NCBI RefSeq assembly: GCF_017874735.1
Contig: NZ_JAGGLV010000006.1
Span: 186,001-250,000 of the forward strand
Direction: 5' to 3'
Length of the DNA: 64,000 nt
Origin: Paenibacillus silagei
GTDB taxonomy: Bacteria; Bacillota; Bacilli; Paenibacillales; Paenibacillaceae
This document shows positions 8,624-16,911 of the stretch, piece by piece; the first letter of the stretch is position 1, and every line of letters starts with the position of its first letter. The translations under genes were made by a program, and so were the position numbers. The notes under the pieces were generated by a model, which saw only the letters and a list, made by a program, of their open reading frames with translations, had not been told where the DNA came from and searched no databases.

Positions 8624-9933
8624 TGAATCATATCCTCCTCTTGGAACGATTTGGTCCGGCGGTAATTGTACAGGGAGAACCCGGCAACAATGATGAACAG
8701 GATAATGCCGATCGCAGACGCCATATTATTCTTGTTCTGATCCAGCGTCAGCTTATATAGCCAGGTAACAAGCAGATCCGTCGAGCCGGCGTACTGGTAG
8801 TTCCCGTTCACCGGGTTCCCTCCTGTCAGCAGGAAGATCGCATTGAAGTTGTTGATGTTCCCGGCGAACTGCATAATCAGCGTAGGTGCGGTAGAGAACA
8901 GAATCATCGGCAGGGTAACGATACGGAATTTCTGGTAATTAGTCGCGCCGTCCACCTCAGCCGCCTCATACATATCGCGGGGAATCGTAGTCAGCACCCC
9001 CATAATCAGCAGCATCGATACCGGAATTCCTACCCACATGTTGACGACAATAACCGTAACCTTGGCCCAGAATGGATCAGTCAGCCAAGGCAGGCCGCCT
9101 AGTCCGAAATAGCCGAGATACTGATTGATCGGGCCGAACTGCCCGTTGAACAGGTTGCGCATCAAGAGGAGCGAGATCATCTGCGGAATGGCGTAAGGAA
9201 TGATCAGGAGCATTCTCCACATGCCTTTGAAGCGTATGCCTTTTTGGCTGATCAGCAGGGCAACCAGCATCCCGCCGAAATAAGTAGTTACAGTCGAAAG
9301 AACCGCCCAGATAATGGTCCAGGTAAGTACACCGTAAAAGGTATGGCTCCATGATTTCAGCACCAGCAGATTGCGGAAGGTCTCGAACCCTACCCAGTCT
9401 ACAAGCTTCGCCGGAGGAATGTGGTTCGGTGCAGCATAGTTGGTAAAGGCCAGCATGATCATAAAGATGATCGGCATAATGGTGAAGAACAGAATGCCCA
9501 TACCCGGGAGCAGCAGGAAGCTCTGGGCGAATTTATAGTCGAGGATGTAACGTACAGATTGTTTAAATGTATTGGACGGACGGCCGTTTTCGCGTTCTGC
9601 TCCGATTTTATAGGCATCCCTAATATTCATGTACCAGATGATCAGGAATAACACAAAGAACAGCAGGGTGATCAGGCTTTCAATCAGAATGACGATGGAA
9701 TGGTCCCCGGGAACCATTTTGGCAATCCCCTTTACCTTTTCCAGACGGCTTGGAGATTCCCCGAGCGTAGTAATCCCCCAGAAGGCTCTTCCCAGATTGC
9801 TAATGAAATAGATAAGTGCCACAGCTTCTACAGCTATGAACATAAGCCCTTTGATGAATTGGCGGTTATATATTTGCCCGAGTCCCATAAAAATGGCCGA
9901 CAGTATTCCAGCTCTCGCTTTGTGTCGCTGCAT
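8620..9933 (-). CDS. malF: Maltodextrin ABC transporter permease, MalF type
   Basis: A 437-residue permease, long for the family. The N-terminal ~130 residues add two helices (residues ~10-45 and ~75-100) and a soluble stretch before the usual MalF core. The EAA loop reads TIPRDMYEAAEVDGATNYQKFRIVTLPM. Its substrate assignment rests on the linked binding protein, amylase and maltose phosphorylase. It is transcribed after malE, with a 101-base gap that contains a strong hairpin, and before malG, with a four-base overlap. Confidence 0.9.
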   Translation of the reverse strand: MQRHKARAGILSAIFMGLGQIYNRQFIKGLMFIAVEAVALIYFISNLGRAFWGITTLGESPSRLEKVKGIAKMVPGDHSIVILIESLITLLFFVLFLIIWYMNIRDAYKIGAERENGRPSNTFKQSVRYILDYKFAQSFLLLPGMGILFFTIMPIIFMIMLAFTNYAAPNHIPPAKLVDWVGFETFRNLLVLKSWSHTFYGVLTWTIIWAVLSTVTTYFGGMLVALLISQKGIRFKGMWRMLLIIPYAIPQMISLLLMRNLFNGQFGPINQYLGYFGLGGLPWLTDPFWAKVTVIVVNMWVGIPVSMLLIMGVLTTIPRDMYEAAEVDGATNYQKFRIVTLPMILFSTAPTLIMQFAGNINNFNAIFLLTGGNPVNGNYQYAGSTDLLVTWLYKLTLDQNKNNMASAIGIILFIIVAGFSLYNYRRTKSFQEEDMIQ

Positions 9934-9974
9934 TTCCCTTCCGTTCTCCTCTCCGTGCGGAATTCAAGGAAACT

Positions 9975-9999
9975 GCCCGCCGCAGGCTATGCGGCGGGC
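9975..9999 (-). promoter_or_regulatory. Intercistronic hairpin between malE and malF
   Basis: GCCCGCCGCA and TGCGGCGGGC form a perfect 10-bp GC stem with a five-base loop. Only AGTTTCC follows on the minus strand, so it is not a strong terminator. A stem here would protect the upstream malE message and lower permease expression, an arrangement well known for binding-protein operons. That function is inference. Confidence 0.65.
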
Positions 10000-10034
10000 A
10001 ACTCTAATTCCACGGTAAGCTGTTGATTGTGTAG

Positions 10035-11369
10035 TTACTGGGCAGAAGCCCCGTTGTTCAGGTCTTTAATCTGCTCTACGGCTTTGTCCATGGCTGCCTT
10101 CGGATCAGTATTGTTATCCCAGATGGCCGGAAGTGCAGCATTCACCGGGCTCCAGACGTTCCCCATCTCAGGAATCGAAGGCATCGGCTGGGAGTTCTTC
10201 GCCTGTTCTGCGAACGCGGATACGAACTCGTCACCCGTAATCTGCGGATCTTTCAGCGCTTCGAGGTTCGTCGGCACGGAGCCGACCAGCTTGTTAAGTG
10301 TCAGCTGCGAATCTTTGCCGGAAGCAAAGTGTGCATAGAGTTTAGCCGCATTCGGATACTGAGTGTAGGCGTTGACGGTGAAAATTTTGATCCCGGAGAA
10401 GGTAATGGCGGTTTTGCCGTCAATAGTAGGAACCGGAGCAATTCCGAGGTTGTCGCCCAGCGCTTCTTTATATCCCGCAAGCTCCCAAGGTCCTGTAATA
10501 TCCATGGCGACATCCCCGCTGTTGAACAGGCTGCGCTTGATGTCCGGGTTGATGTCACCGCTCTTGATCGGCAGGACTTCCTTCAGCTTGGCAAATTCAG
10601 TCAGGCCTTTGATCGCACCTTCATTGTTCAGGCCGATATCGTCCTTGTCGGTACCGTCTTTGCCGAACAGGTAACCTCCGGTAGTGGCGATGAACGGATA
10701 GTTGAAGTACATGTTGCCTACTTCCCACATAATGCCGTAACGGTTCTTGGCTTTATCCGTGAACGTTTTGCTGAAGGCAATGACGTCATCGAAGGATTTG
10801 GGAGCTTCTTTGACCAGAGACTTGTTGTAGAACAGCGCATAGGTCTCCGCCGCTCTCGGATAGCCGTACAGCTCGCCGTCATAGGAAGAACCCACGATGG
10901 AAGCCTCAGTGTTCTCCGCCTTGGTCTGTTCTGCAAAAATATCATTAGGGAGCAGCAGACTCGCGCTTGCCGCCTTGCCGAGATTATCATGAGGAATGAT
11001 GATGACGTCCGCAGCCAGGCCGGAAGGGCCATCCTGGGTGAGCTTGCCAACCTGATCCGGCGGGGCTACCTCTTCAATTTTGACCGGAACGTTATACTTG
11101 GCAGTGAACTGCTTCGCAACTTCTTCAGCGAACTGTCTTTCTTCCTTACTCTCCCAGATCACAAGTGAAGCGCCCTCTTCCGGGACGATCTCACCTGCTG
11201 CCGGTGCGTTGTCACTGCCTGCCCCCGCATTATCGGTAGCTGCTGCATTATCCGCAGGAGCATTAGTCGCTGCCGCATTTCCTCCGGCATTGTTGTTTGA
11301 GCCGCACGCCGTAATTGACATTGCCATCGAGCACGCTGCGGTGAGAACCATAAGTTTTTTGAGATTCAT
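10035..11369 (-). CDS. malE: Maltose/maltodextrin-binding lipoprotein
   Basis: A 444-residue extracytoplasmic solute-binding protein, anchored as a lipoprotein. The signal peptide is MNLKKLMVLTAACSMAMSITAC, with the lipobox cysteine at ~22, followed by an Asn/Ala/Gly-rich linker to ~60. The mature domain matches MalE: LVIWESKEERQFAEEVAKQF, then KVPVKIEEV-like and DVIIIPHDNLG segments, then AMDITGPWELAGYK and NPDIKRSLFNSGDVA. It captures maltodextrins for the MalFG permease encoded downstream. The intergenic region before it holds operator-like CAAACG motifs. Confidence 0.9.
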   Translation of the reverse strand: MNLKKLMVLTAACSMAMSITACGSNNNAGGNAAATNAPADNAAATDNAGAGSDNAPAAGEIVPEEGASLVIWESKEERQFAEEVAKQFTAKYNVPVKIEEVAPPDQVGKLTQDGPSGLAADVIIIPHDNLGKAASASLLLPNDIFAEQTKAENTEASIVGSSYDGELYGYPRAAETYALFYNKSLVKEAPKSFDDVIAFSKTFTDKAKNRYGIMWEVGNMYFNYPFIATTGGYLFGKDGTDKDDIGLNNEGAIKGLTEFAKLKEVLPIKSGDINPDIKRSLFNSGDVAMDITGPWELAGYKEALGDNLGIAPVPTIDGKTAITFSGIKIFTVNAYTQYPNAAKLYAHFASGKDSQLTLNKLVGSVPTNLEALKDPQITGDEFVSAFAEQAKNSQPMPSIPEMGNVWSPVNAALPAIWDNNTDPKAAMDKAVEQIKDLNNGASAQ

Positions 11370-11450
11370 TCCTTTTAACCCCTCCTGTGTGTGTATATCA
11401 CTTGATTTGACGATGATGCTTCTTTGACTTAACGATGATGCTCCCTAACT

Positions 11451-11595
11451 TTGCGCAAACGATTTCAGAGGATTCAAAAAAAATTCTGCTTTCTCCAATT
11501 GCCTCTTCCGAATACGTTATACCCGGTTTAGAAAGCGCTTCATTCCTGAATCCATAATACATCAGCTAACTCGCAGTTGTAAAAACGTTTGCACA
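11451..11595. promoter_or_regulatory. Operator-like sites upstream of malE
   Basis: Two LacI/CcpA-type half-palindromes lie upstream of malE: GCGCAAACGATTTCA (within 11453-11467) and TAAAAACGTTTGCA (within 11579-11593). Each matches 13 of 14 positions of the catabolite-response consensus TGNAANCGNWNNCA. They also resemble the CAAACGTTTG dyads around the lacI-type gene. Which protein binds them cannot be decided by eye. Confidence 0.5.
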
Positions 11596-11812
11596 TAGTA
11601 AATTCAATAGAATTCAGCCTTTTATTATGGATAATGTTACCTTTACTCTTTTTATCGCATGATTTCTTTAAATAACTTGGATATACTTCGGTTTAAAAAT
11701 TCTTTTCTGCATTTTTTGTCGTATTTAGACGAATATTGTTGTATAATTGCTAAATATTATCAATTTACAGACTTTGGAAATCGGTTTCCCCTTCCTAAAA
11801 CTTTGTGCAACT

Positions 11813-11856
11813 GTTTGTACAAACCTCTTGAACCTCATTTTGTTCCGTGCTATAAT
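11813..11856 (+). promoter_or_regulatory. Strong sigma-A promoter with adjacent 12-bp palindrome
   Basis: TTGAAC (11828-11833), a 17-bp spacer and TATAAT (11851-11856) preceded by TGC form a near-consensus extended -10 promoter. Just upstream is the perfect palindrome GTTTGTACAAAC (11813-11824). The expected start of transcription is about 11863. The downstream product is the folded RNA at 11863-11956. Confidence 0.7.
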
Positions 11857-11862
11857 CCAAAC

Positions 11863-11956
11863 CATCATGAAACACCTCATTCTTCACCAATCTAAAGGCA
11901 CTGTCCCTTCTCGGGTACAACCTCGGCGTAATCTAACCGGCGGTTGTGCCTTTTTG
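11863..11956 (+). ncRNA. Candidate small RNA or terminated leader RNA
   Basis: From the promoter above to a T-run at 11951 lies ~94 nt. It can fold as a three-way junction: AAAGGC (11894-11899) with GCCTTT, CCC with GGG (11905-11915), and ACAACCTCGG (11917-11926) with CCGGCGGTTGT (11937-11947), ending in TTTTTG. No open frame of note is present. It lies 270 nt before the amylase start, so it may be a regulated leader or a stand-alone sRNA. I do not recognise it as a known RNA family. Confidence 0.45.
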
Positions 11957-12019
11957 TTGTGTGCAGAATCGGGTGTGGAATCTAGCTAGATAAGATGCAC
12001 CTAAGAATTGAACTTGAAG

Positions 12020-12165
12020 CATCGACGTCGCTGCGGTGAACATTTGGCCCTCCGGCCGCTGTTGTATTTGGATTTCCTTATTAGAACCGCTCCCGCGGTA
12101 GAAATCCAAATACAAAGGCGTACGCTACCGCTCCTCCAGTTCCAAATTTCCCCTCCGCTTCTTTT
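12020..12165 (+). repeat. Paired intergenic element, copy A
   Basis: This ~146-bp stretch shares its order of conserved blocks with 16912-17094 in inverted orientation: CATCG, ATTTGG, TCCGGCCGCTGTT, a hairpin, then CGCT(A)CGCTCCT, CCAAA and CTCCGC blocks. In this copy the hairpin arms are TTGTATTTGGATTTC (12062-12076) and GAAATCCAAATACAA (12101-12115), with an inner ACCGC/GCGGT stem. The amylase ribosome site follows at ~12211. Confidence 0.6.
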
Positions 12166-12223
12166 TGCTTTTTGTTAATGTCTCTAGTGCTTCTTATCCA
12201 ATCCAAATTTGGGAGGAATTAAT

Positions 12224-13972
12224 ATGTTATTAGAAGCCGTGTATCATCGTCCCCGTCTGAACTGGTCGTATGCCTATGATCACAACACCATACACCTGCG
12301 GCTGCGTGCCAAGAAGGGGGATCTGACCGAGGTCTTCGCCTGGGCGGGTGATAAATATGCCTGGGACACCACCAAGGAATTGATCCCGATGACCCTGTTC
12401 ACTTCCGATGCAATGTTCGATTACTGGGAATGCGAATCGGTTCCGCTCTACCGCAGGCTGAAATATGGCTTCCTGCTGCAGCAGGGCCAAGAACGGATCT
12501 GGATGACAGAGAGTGATTTCCAGAAGGAGCGTCCCGCGAACCCCAACCGGCTGTTTGAATTCCCCTACATAAGCCGCGGTGATGTCTTCACGCCTCCGGC
12601 CTGGGTCAAGGATGCGGTGTTTTATCAGATTTTCCCGGAACGGTTCGCTAACGGCAATCCCGGCATAAGCCCTGCTAATGTGGAGCCTTGGGGCGGAACC
12701 CCCCGGCCGGATAATTTCTTCGGCGGAGATCTGCAGGGTGTCATAGATCATCTCGACCATCTGACGGAGCTGGGCATTACGGGCATTTATTTCACACCGG
12801 TCTTCACTGCCACCACCAATCACAAATATGACACGGAGGACTATATGCAGGTCGATCCGCATTTCGGTGATGTGGACACGCTGAAAAGATTGGTCGATGC
12901 TTGTCATGAGCGCGGCATCCGTGTGCTGCTGGACGCGGTCTTCAACCATGCGGGCCGTACCTTCGCCCCGTTCGTGGATGTACTGGAGAAGGGCGAGGAT
13001 TCGGAGTATAAGAACTGGTTCCATATCAGGGAATATCCGCTCCAGGTCGTGAACAACATTCCAACCTACGATGCCTTCGCCTTCGAGCCGCTGATGCCGA
13101 AGCTGAACACAGAGCATCCTGAGGTGAAGGAGTATCTGCTGAAGGTCGCCGAGTATTGGATCAAGGAGGTGGGCATCGACGGCTGGCGTCTGGATGTGGC
13201 CAACGAGGTGGATCACGAATTCTGGCGTGATTTCCGCAAAGTCGTGAAGCGTGCCAATCCCGAAGCTTACATTCTGGGCGAGATCTGGCATGAATCAGCC
13301 CCTTGGCTGGAAGGCGACAAATTCGATGCCGTCATGAACTACCCGTTCACAGATGCAGTGCTTGACTTCTTCGTCTACGGAACGCTGGATGCGGAAGGCT
13401 TCGCCCATTCGATCGGCAGACAGCTGTCCCGGTATCCGCTCCAGGCCAGTGAGGTCGCCTTCAATCTGCTGGACAGCCATGATACTGCGCGTCTGCTGAC
13501 TGTAGCCGAGGGCGATAAGAACGTCATGAAGCTGGCTGCGCTCTTCCAGTTCACCTTCATGGGCACGCCCTGCATTTACTACGGGGACGAGATCGGAATG
13601 GATGGCGGAGGGGACCCGGACTGCCGTAAATGTATGGAGTGGGACCCGGAGCGGCAGGACCGCGATTTGTTTAACTTTTACCGTAAGCTGATTGAGATCC
13701 GCGGCAGCCATCCGGCACTGCGCACCGGACGCTTCACCTTCCTTGAAGCCGGAGCCGGGGGCAGCAAGCTGGCCTACGAGCGCAGTCTGGACGATGATCT
13801 GATCATCGTACTGATCAATACGGAGGAGACGGTGCAGACCTTCCGGCTGGACGTTCAGGAACGCAATTGGGAGAACCTGTGGACCGGCGAAGCGCTCCAT
13901 GCCGAACGCGGCAAGCTGTCATTGAGGCTGCCTGCATACGGCTTCGCTGTGCTTCAGGCCAATATGTCCTAA
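12224..13972 (+). CDS. Neopullulanase / cyclomaltodextrinase (GH13_20)
   Basis: A 582-residue cytoplasmic alpha-glycosidase that hydrolyses maltodextrins and cyclodextrins to maltose. The N-terminal ~120 residues form the CBM34-like domain of this subfamily (MLLEAVYHRPRLNWSYAYD). The TIM barrel has all GH13 regions: DAVFNHAGR; GWRLDVANEV with nucleophile Asp324; LGEIWHES with acid/base Glu353; LLDSHDTAR with Asp420. The ATG at 12224 sits nine bases after GGGAGG; an upstream TTG has no such site. It lies between the importer and LacI genes and feeds maltose to maltose phosphorylase. There is no signal peptide, in line with intracellular use. Confidence 0.92.
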   Translation: MLLEAVYHRPRLNWSYAYDHNTIHLRLRAKKGDLTEVFAWAGDKYAWDTTKELIPMTLFTSDAMFDYWECESVPLYRRLKYGFLLQQGQERIWMTESDFQKERPANPNRLFEFPYISRGDVFTPPAWVKDAVFYQIFPERFANGNPGISPANVEPWGGTPRPDNFFGGDLQGVIDHLDHLTELGITGIYFTPVFTATTNHKYDTEDYMQVDPHFGDVDTLKRLVDACHERGIRVLLDAVFNHAGRTFAPFVDVLEKGEDSEYKNWFHIREYPLQVVNNIPTYDAFAFEPLMPKLNTEHPEVKEYLLKVAEYWIKEVGIDGWRLDVANEVDHEFWRDFRKVVKRANPEAYILGEIWHESAPWLEGDKFDAVMNYPFTDAVLDFFVYGTLDAEGFAHSIGRQLSRYPLQASEVAFNLLDSHDTARLLTVAEGDKNVMKLAALFQFTFMGTPCIYYGDEIGMDGGGDPDCRKCMEWDPERQDRDLFNFYRKLIEIRGSHPALRTGRFTFLEAGAGGSKLAYERSLDDDLIIVLINTEETVQTFRLDVQERNWENLWTGEALHAERGKLSLRLPAYGFAVLQANMS

Positions 13973-14011
13973 ACTCTGATCGCTTTCTTATGGGCTGATT
14001 CAGAACATTTT

Positions 14012-14027
14012 AGCGCAAACGTTTGTA
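14012..14027. promoter_or_regulatory. LacI-family operator-like dyad downstream of the amylase gene
   Basis: AGCGCAAACGTTTGTA contains the 10-bp palindrome CAAACGTTTG (14016-14025). The same 19 bases, TACAAACGTTTGCGCTAAA when read on the minus strand, recur on the plus strand after the LacI gene at 15517-15535. Confidence 0.6.
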
Positions 14028-14055
14028 GAATGAGACAGAGCTACTACTTTAGTAC

Positions 14056-14090
14056 AGGACACAATAGAATCAATTCTGTTGTGTCCTTTG
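14056..14090 (+). terminator. Terminator of the amylase gene
   Basis: AGGACACAATAGAAT pairs with ATTCTGTTGTGTCCT (one G-U pair, two-base loop) and is followed by TTTG. It lies 84 bases after the amylase stop. Confidence 0.7.
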
Positions 14091-14350
14091 TATTATGAGT
14101 ATTCATAGGTGTTTGTTGAAATTTTTGAACCTGCTCATCTTCCGGAAAAGTAATGTTCAACTGCTTACTTTTTAGAGATTGATAAGCCAAACTCTACTCT
14201 ATTTGCACTAATTTTGCACAAAATCCCCTTGTTCATTGCACAGATTTGCATACCCCTCTGCTCCACTTCCAGATTCACAATAGCTTAAGCCGTATCGCTG
14301 TGTAGTGCTCAGAACGTAGAAGCCACGGGGATTACGCCCTATGCGAGGTT
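14091..14350. other. Gene-free AT-rich stretch
   Basis: No coding frame of substance is present. TTGCA-starting motifs recur (TTGCAC at 14203, TTGCA at 14236) and loosely resemble the repeat units at 15648. They are too degenerate to call an array. Confidence 0.4.
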
Positions 14351-14356
14351 TCACTA

Positions 14357-14408
14357 TTTACAATCATCCCCACTTCGATTAATATTACTGTGTAAAGCAA
14401 ACGGTTCC
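14357..14408 (+). promoter_or_regulatory. lacI-type gene promoter with autoregulatory operator
   Basis: TTTACA (14357-14362), a 17-bp spacer and TAATAT (14380-14385) fit a sigma-A promoter. GCAAACGGTTCC (14397-14408) near the expected start site resembles the CAAACGTTTG operators and would allow autoregulation. AGGAGG precedes the ATG. Confidence 0.55.
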
Positions 14409-14422
14409 ATTAGGAGGTTTCT

Positions 14423-15457
14423 ATGACAGTTACCATTAAGGACGTTGCCAAGAAAGCGGGGGTCTCACCCTCCACGGTGTCCCGGGTGTTGTCAGGCCAT
14501 CCCAGAATCAGCTTAGAAACTTCCCGTAAGGTCAAAGTGATTATGGAAGAAATGGGCTACACCCCGAATATGATGGCCAAAAGTCTGGTATCCAAGACCA
14601 CTAACAGCATCTGCATCATTCTTCCGAAACCGGCTGAAGAGCTGTTCTCCAATTTGTTTTTTATGGAATTAATCCGCGGGATCGTCACTCAGTCCAGCCG
14701 TTCCGGCTATGATGTGCTGATCAGCTCCGGAGCAAACGAGAAGGAGGAGCTTGAAGCTGTCTCCCGTCTGCTCAAGGGACGCCGCGTGGACGGCGTTATT
14801 TTGCTGTATTCCCGAAAAGACGATGCGGTGATCGATTTCCTGCAGTCGGGCGGTTATCCCTTTGTCCTGGTGGGACGGAGCGACCGCTACGAGGATATTC
14901 TGTCAGTGGACAATGATAATATCATGGCCGCCTATGATGCGACGAATCATCTTATCTCCATGGGGCATGAACGCATTGGCTTCGTCAGCGGGCCGCCGAA
15001 CCTCATCGTCTCGCGCGACCGGCTGGAGGGTTACCGCAAGGCCATGCAGGGCAAGGGTCTGGAAATGAAGGATGAATGGATCGTTGAAGGCGAATTCCTG
15101 CAGGACAGCGGCTATAGGGCAATGTCCTTCTTCATGAATCTTCCGAACCGTCCGACAGCGCTTGTCGCGGTGGATGATATGGTCTCATTCGGGGTACTCC
15201 GCGGATTGAACGAGCTGAAGTACAAGGTCCCTGAGGATCTGGCGATTGTCAGCTTCAACAATATCCCGCTTTCCGAGCTGTCCAGTCCTCCGATCAGCAG
15301 CATTGATATCGGGATTTATCATCTTGGCTATACGGCCTCTCAGGTGTTGATCCAGAACATTCAGAAGCCGGATAATCAGGACGGATATACGAATCGTTTT
15401 GTCATTCCCCACCGTCTAATTGTACGGGAGTCCTCTATGCATACTCCGGGAAATTAA
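14423..15457 (+). CDS. LacI family transcriptional regulator (MalR-like)
   Basis: A 344-residue regulator. The N-terminal helix-turn-helix and hinge are typical (VTIKDVAKKAGVSPSTVSRVLSGH, then NMMAKSLVSKTT). A periplasmic-binding-protein-like effector domain follows (~60-335), with the family's FVSGPPNLIVSRDRLEGYRKA and PTALVAVDDMVSFGVLRGLNE segments. It is located in the middle of the maltodextrin genes and flanked by CAAACGTTTG dyads. It therefore most likely controls them, releasing DNA, or activating, on binding maltose or a derivative. The effector is inferred from context only. Confidence 0.9.
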   Translation: MTVTIKDVAKKAGVSPSTVSRVLSGHPRISLETSRKVKVIMEEMGYTPNMMAKSLVSKTTNSICIILPKPAEELFSNLFFMELIRGIVTQSSRSGYDVLISSGANEKEELEAVSRLLKGRRVDGVILLYSRKDDAVIDFLQSGGYPFVLVGRSDRYEDILSVDNDNIMAAYDATNHLISMGHERIGFVSGPPNLIVSRDRLEGYRKAMQGKGLEMKDEWIVEGEFLQDSGYRAMSFFMNLPNRPTALVAVDDMVSFGVLRGLNELKYKVPEDLAIVSFNNIPLSELSSPPISSIDIGIYHLGYTASQVLIQNIQKPDNQDGYTNRFVIPHRLIVRESSMHTPGN

Positions 15458-15475
15458 GGCATGTACAAGAAAATG

Positions 15476-15508
15476 AATGAAGCAGAGTTACGCTTCATTT
15501 ATTTTTTG
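15476..15508 (+). terminator. Terminator of the lacI-type gene
   Basis: AATGAAGC (15476-15483) pairs with GCTTCATT (15492-15499), followed by TATTTTTT. Confidence 0.8.
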
Positions 15509-15515
15509 GAACTTT

Positions 15516-15535
15516 GTACAAACGTTTGCGCTAAA
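15516..15535. promoter_or_regulatory. LacI-family operator-like dyad upstream of pgmB
   Basis: TACAAACGTTTGCGCTAAA is centred on the palindrome CAAACGTTTG (15519-15528). It is the inverted twin of the site at 14012-14027. It lies 250 bases before the pgmB start. Confidence 0.6.
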
Positions 15536-15640
15536 GTTCAGAATGTTGCTGGTAGGGGGATTCCCGCCTGCGGCTACTGGCGGTGAGGCTGGGGCTGATA
15601 CACACTTTTTTAGTTTTCACTGTTCGCCCCTCGTGTGAAT

Positions 15641-15740
15641 AGGAATTGTTGCACATTTTGCAGGAATTCCACCAGCAGGGCACGATTCGCAGAGAAATGT
15701 TGCATATTTTGCAGGATTCTTGCCCAGTTGGCGCGATAAC
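15641..15740. repeat. Two-unit 51-bp repeat (locus R3)
   Basis: GTTGCACATTTTGCAGGA at 15648 and GTTGCATATTTTGCAGGA at 15699 are 51 bp apart. The segments after them are also alike in parts (GCAGGGC against GCCCAGTTGGCGC). Confidence 0.6.
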
Positions 15741-15779
15741 CACATCTAATTGTTAACTAATCATATTAGGAGGTTCAAC

Positions 15780-16442
15780 ATGTCAGATATCAAAGCCTGC
15801 CTGTTCGATCTGGACGGTGTTCTCGTGGACACTGCCCGGTATCACTATATTGCCTGGAGGGAGCTGGCCGAAGAGCTTGGATTTGTCTTCACAGAGCAGG
15901 ATAATGAGCGGCTCAAGGGCGTCAGCCGGGCCGCTTCGCTGAATATTCTGCTGGAGATCGGCGGCATCACACTTGGTGAAGACGAGAAAGCCCGGCTGGC
16001 CGAGCAGAAGAATAACCGCTATGTCGAGTATATCGCCAAGATGGACAGCTCGGAGATTCTGCCCGGCGCCCTGGACTTTCTGCAGGAATGCCGGACCTCC
16101 GGCATCAAGGTAGCCCTCGGCTCCGCCAGCAAGAACGCCATGACCATCCTGAACAATACCGGCCTGACCCCATACTTCGATGCCATCATCGACGGCACGC
16201 ATACCAGCGCGGCCAAGCCTGACCCGGAGGTCTTCCTGCTGGGCGCGAAGGCTCTGGACACCGTTCCCGCACACTGCGTCGTCTTCGAGGATGCCGCTGC
16301 CGGTATCCTGGCCGCTTCCCGTGCCGGTATGCGCAGCGTGGGCATAGGCTCACCCGAGACGCTAGGCGAAGCAACACTAGTTGTCCCTTCCCTGCAACAG
16401 CTTACTGTTGCCACGCTGAAGGAATCTTTTGCCACTGTATGA
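15780..16442 (+). CDS. pgmB: Beta-phosphoglucomutase
   Basis: A 220-residue HAD-superfamily phosphomutase that converts beta-glucose-1-phosphate to glucose-6-phosphate. Motif I is ACLFDLDGVLVDTA, with nucleophile Asp10 and acid/base Asp12. The cap-domain motif LKGVSRAASLNILLEIGG, the IKVALGSASKNA motif II and the VFEDAAAGILAASRAGM motif IV are all present. It sits directly before maltose phosphorylase and disposes of that enzyme's product. The ATG at 15780 lies six bases after AGGAGG; an in-frame extension upstream lacks a ribosome site. Confidence 0.93.
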   Translation: MSDIKACLFDLDGVLVDTARYHYIAWRELAEELGFVFTEQDNERLKGVSRAASLNILLEIGGITLGEDEKARLAEQKNNRYVEYIAKMDSSEILPGALDFLQECRTSGIKVALGSASKNAMTILNNTGLTPYFDAIIDGTHTSAAKPDPEVFLLGAKALDTVPAHCVVFEDAAAGILAASRAGMRSVGIGSPETLGEATLVVPSLQQLTVATLKESFATV

Positions 16443-16514
16443 CGAATAGTAACAGAGCCTGAGCCTAGCCGTGAGCCCTTCCGCTCAAGCGGCATCTCTA
16501 GTCCGCCGGACAGC

Positions 16515-16700
16515 CTAACTGTACTTTGTACAACTATATTGCCAATTTATCCCCCGGTTATCGGCTTAGTTGTACTTTGTACAATTATGCTATCCCTTTT
16601 AAGCTGATATGACCATTTAGGGCAAATTTAGTTGTACAGACTACAGTTATACGACTCAAGTCCCTCTAATCGCAACTTTTTAATGCACAGAATACAACTA
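16515..16700. repeat. Four-unit repeat array, 51/62/51-bp steps (locus R4)
   Basis: Cores start at 16521 (GTACTTTGTACAA), 16572 (identical), 16634 (GTACAGACTACAG) and 16685 (GCACAGAATACAA). The first two form a TTGTAC-ttt-GTACAA or nearly identical hairpin. The 51, 62, 51 spacing is the same as at locus R1. The rest of 16443-16911 shows no gene. Confidence 0.65.
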
Positions 16701-16911
16701 ACTCTAAGTCTGAACCTCTGAGCTTCGCTCATGGTGCAGAAAACATCAATTACTCCCTGCACTCATGAGTTGAGGTCATCATTTCACATCATTAGTTCAG
16801 TTGATAAGTTAATCATCCATCTCAGATCATCAGTCAGATCGGATGCTGTACTTGCATCTTCTACCCTACCATCAGTAAAAGAACTGAAGGTAGTTATTAA
16901 ATTCATGGGGA

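Noticed and set aside
11659..11895. 78-codon frame upstream of the amylase gene
   Set aside because: It crosses the strong promoter and palindrome, has no ribosome site and odd composition.
14091..14350. Further 51-bp array
   Set aside because: TTGCA motifs recur but the spacing (33 bp) does not fit and the similarity is slight.
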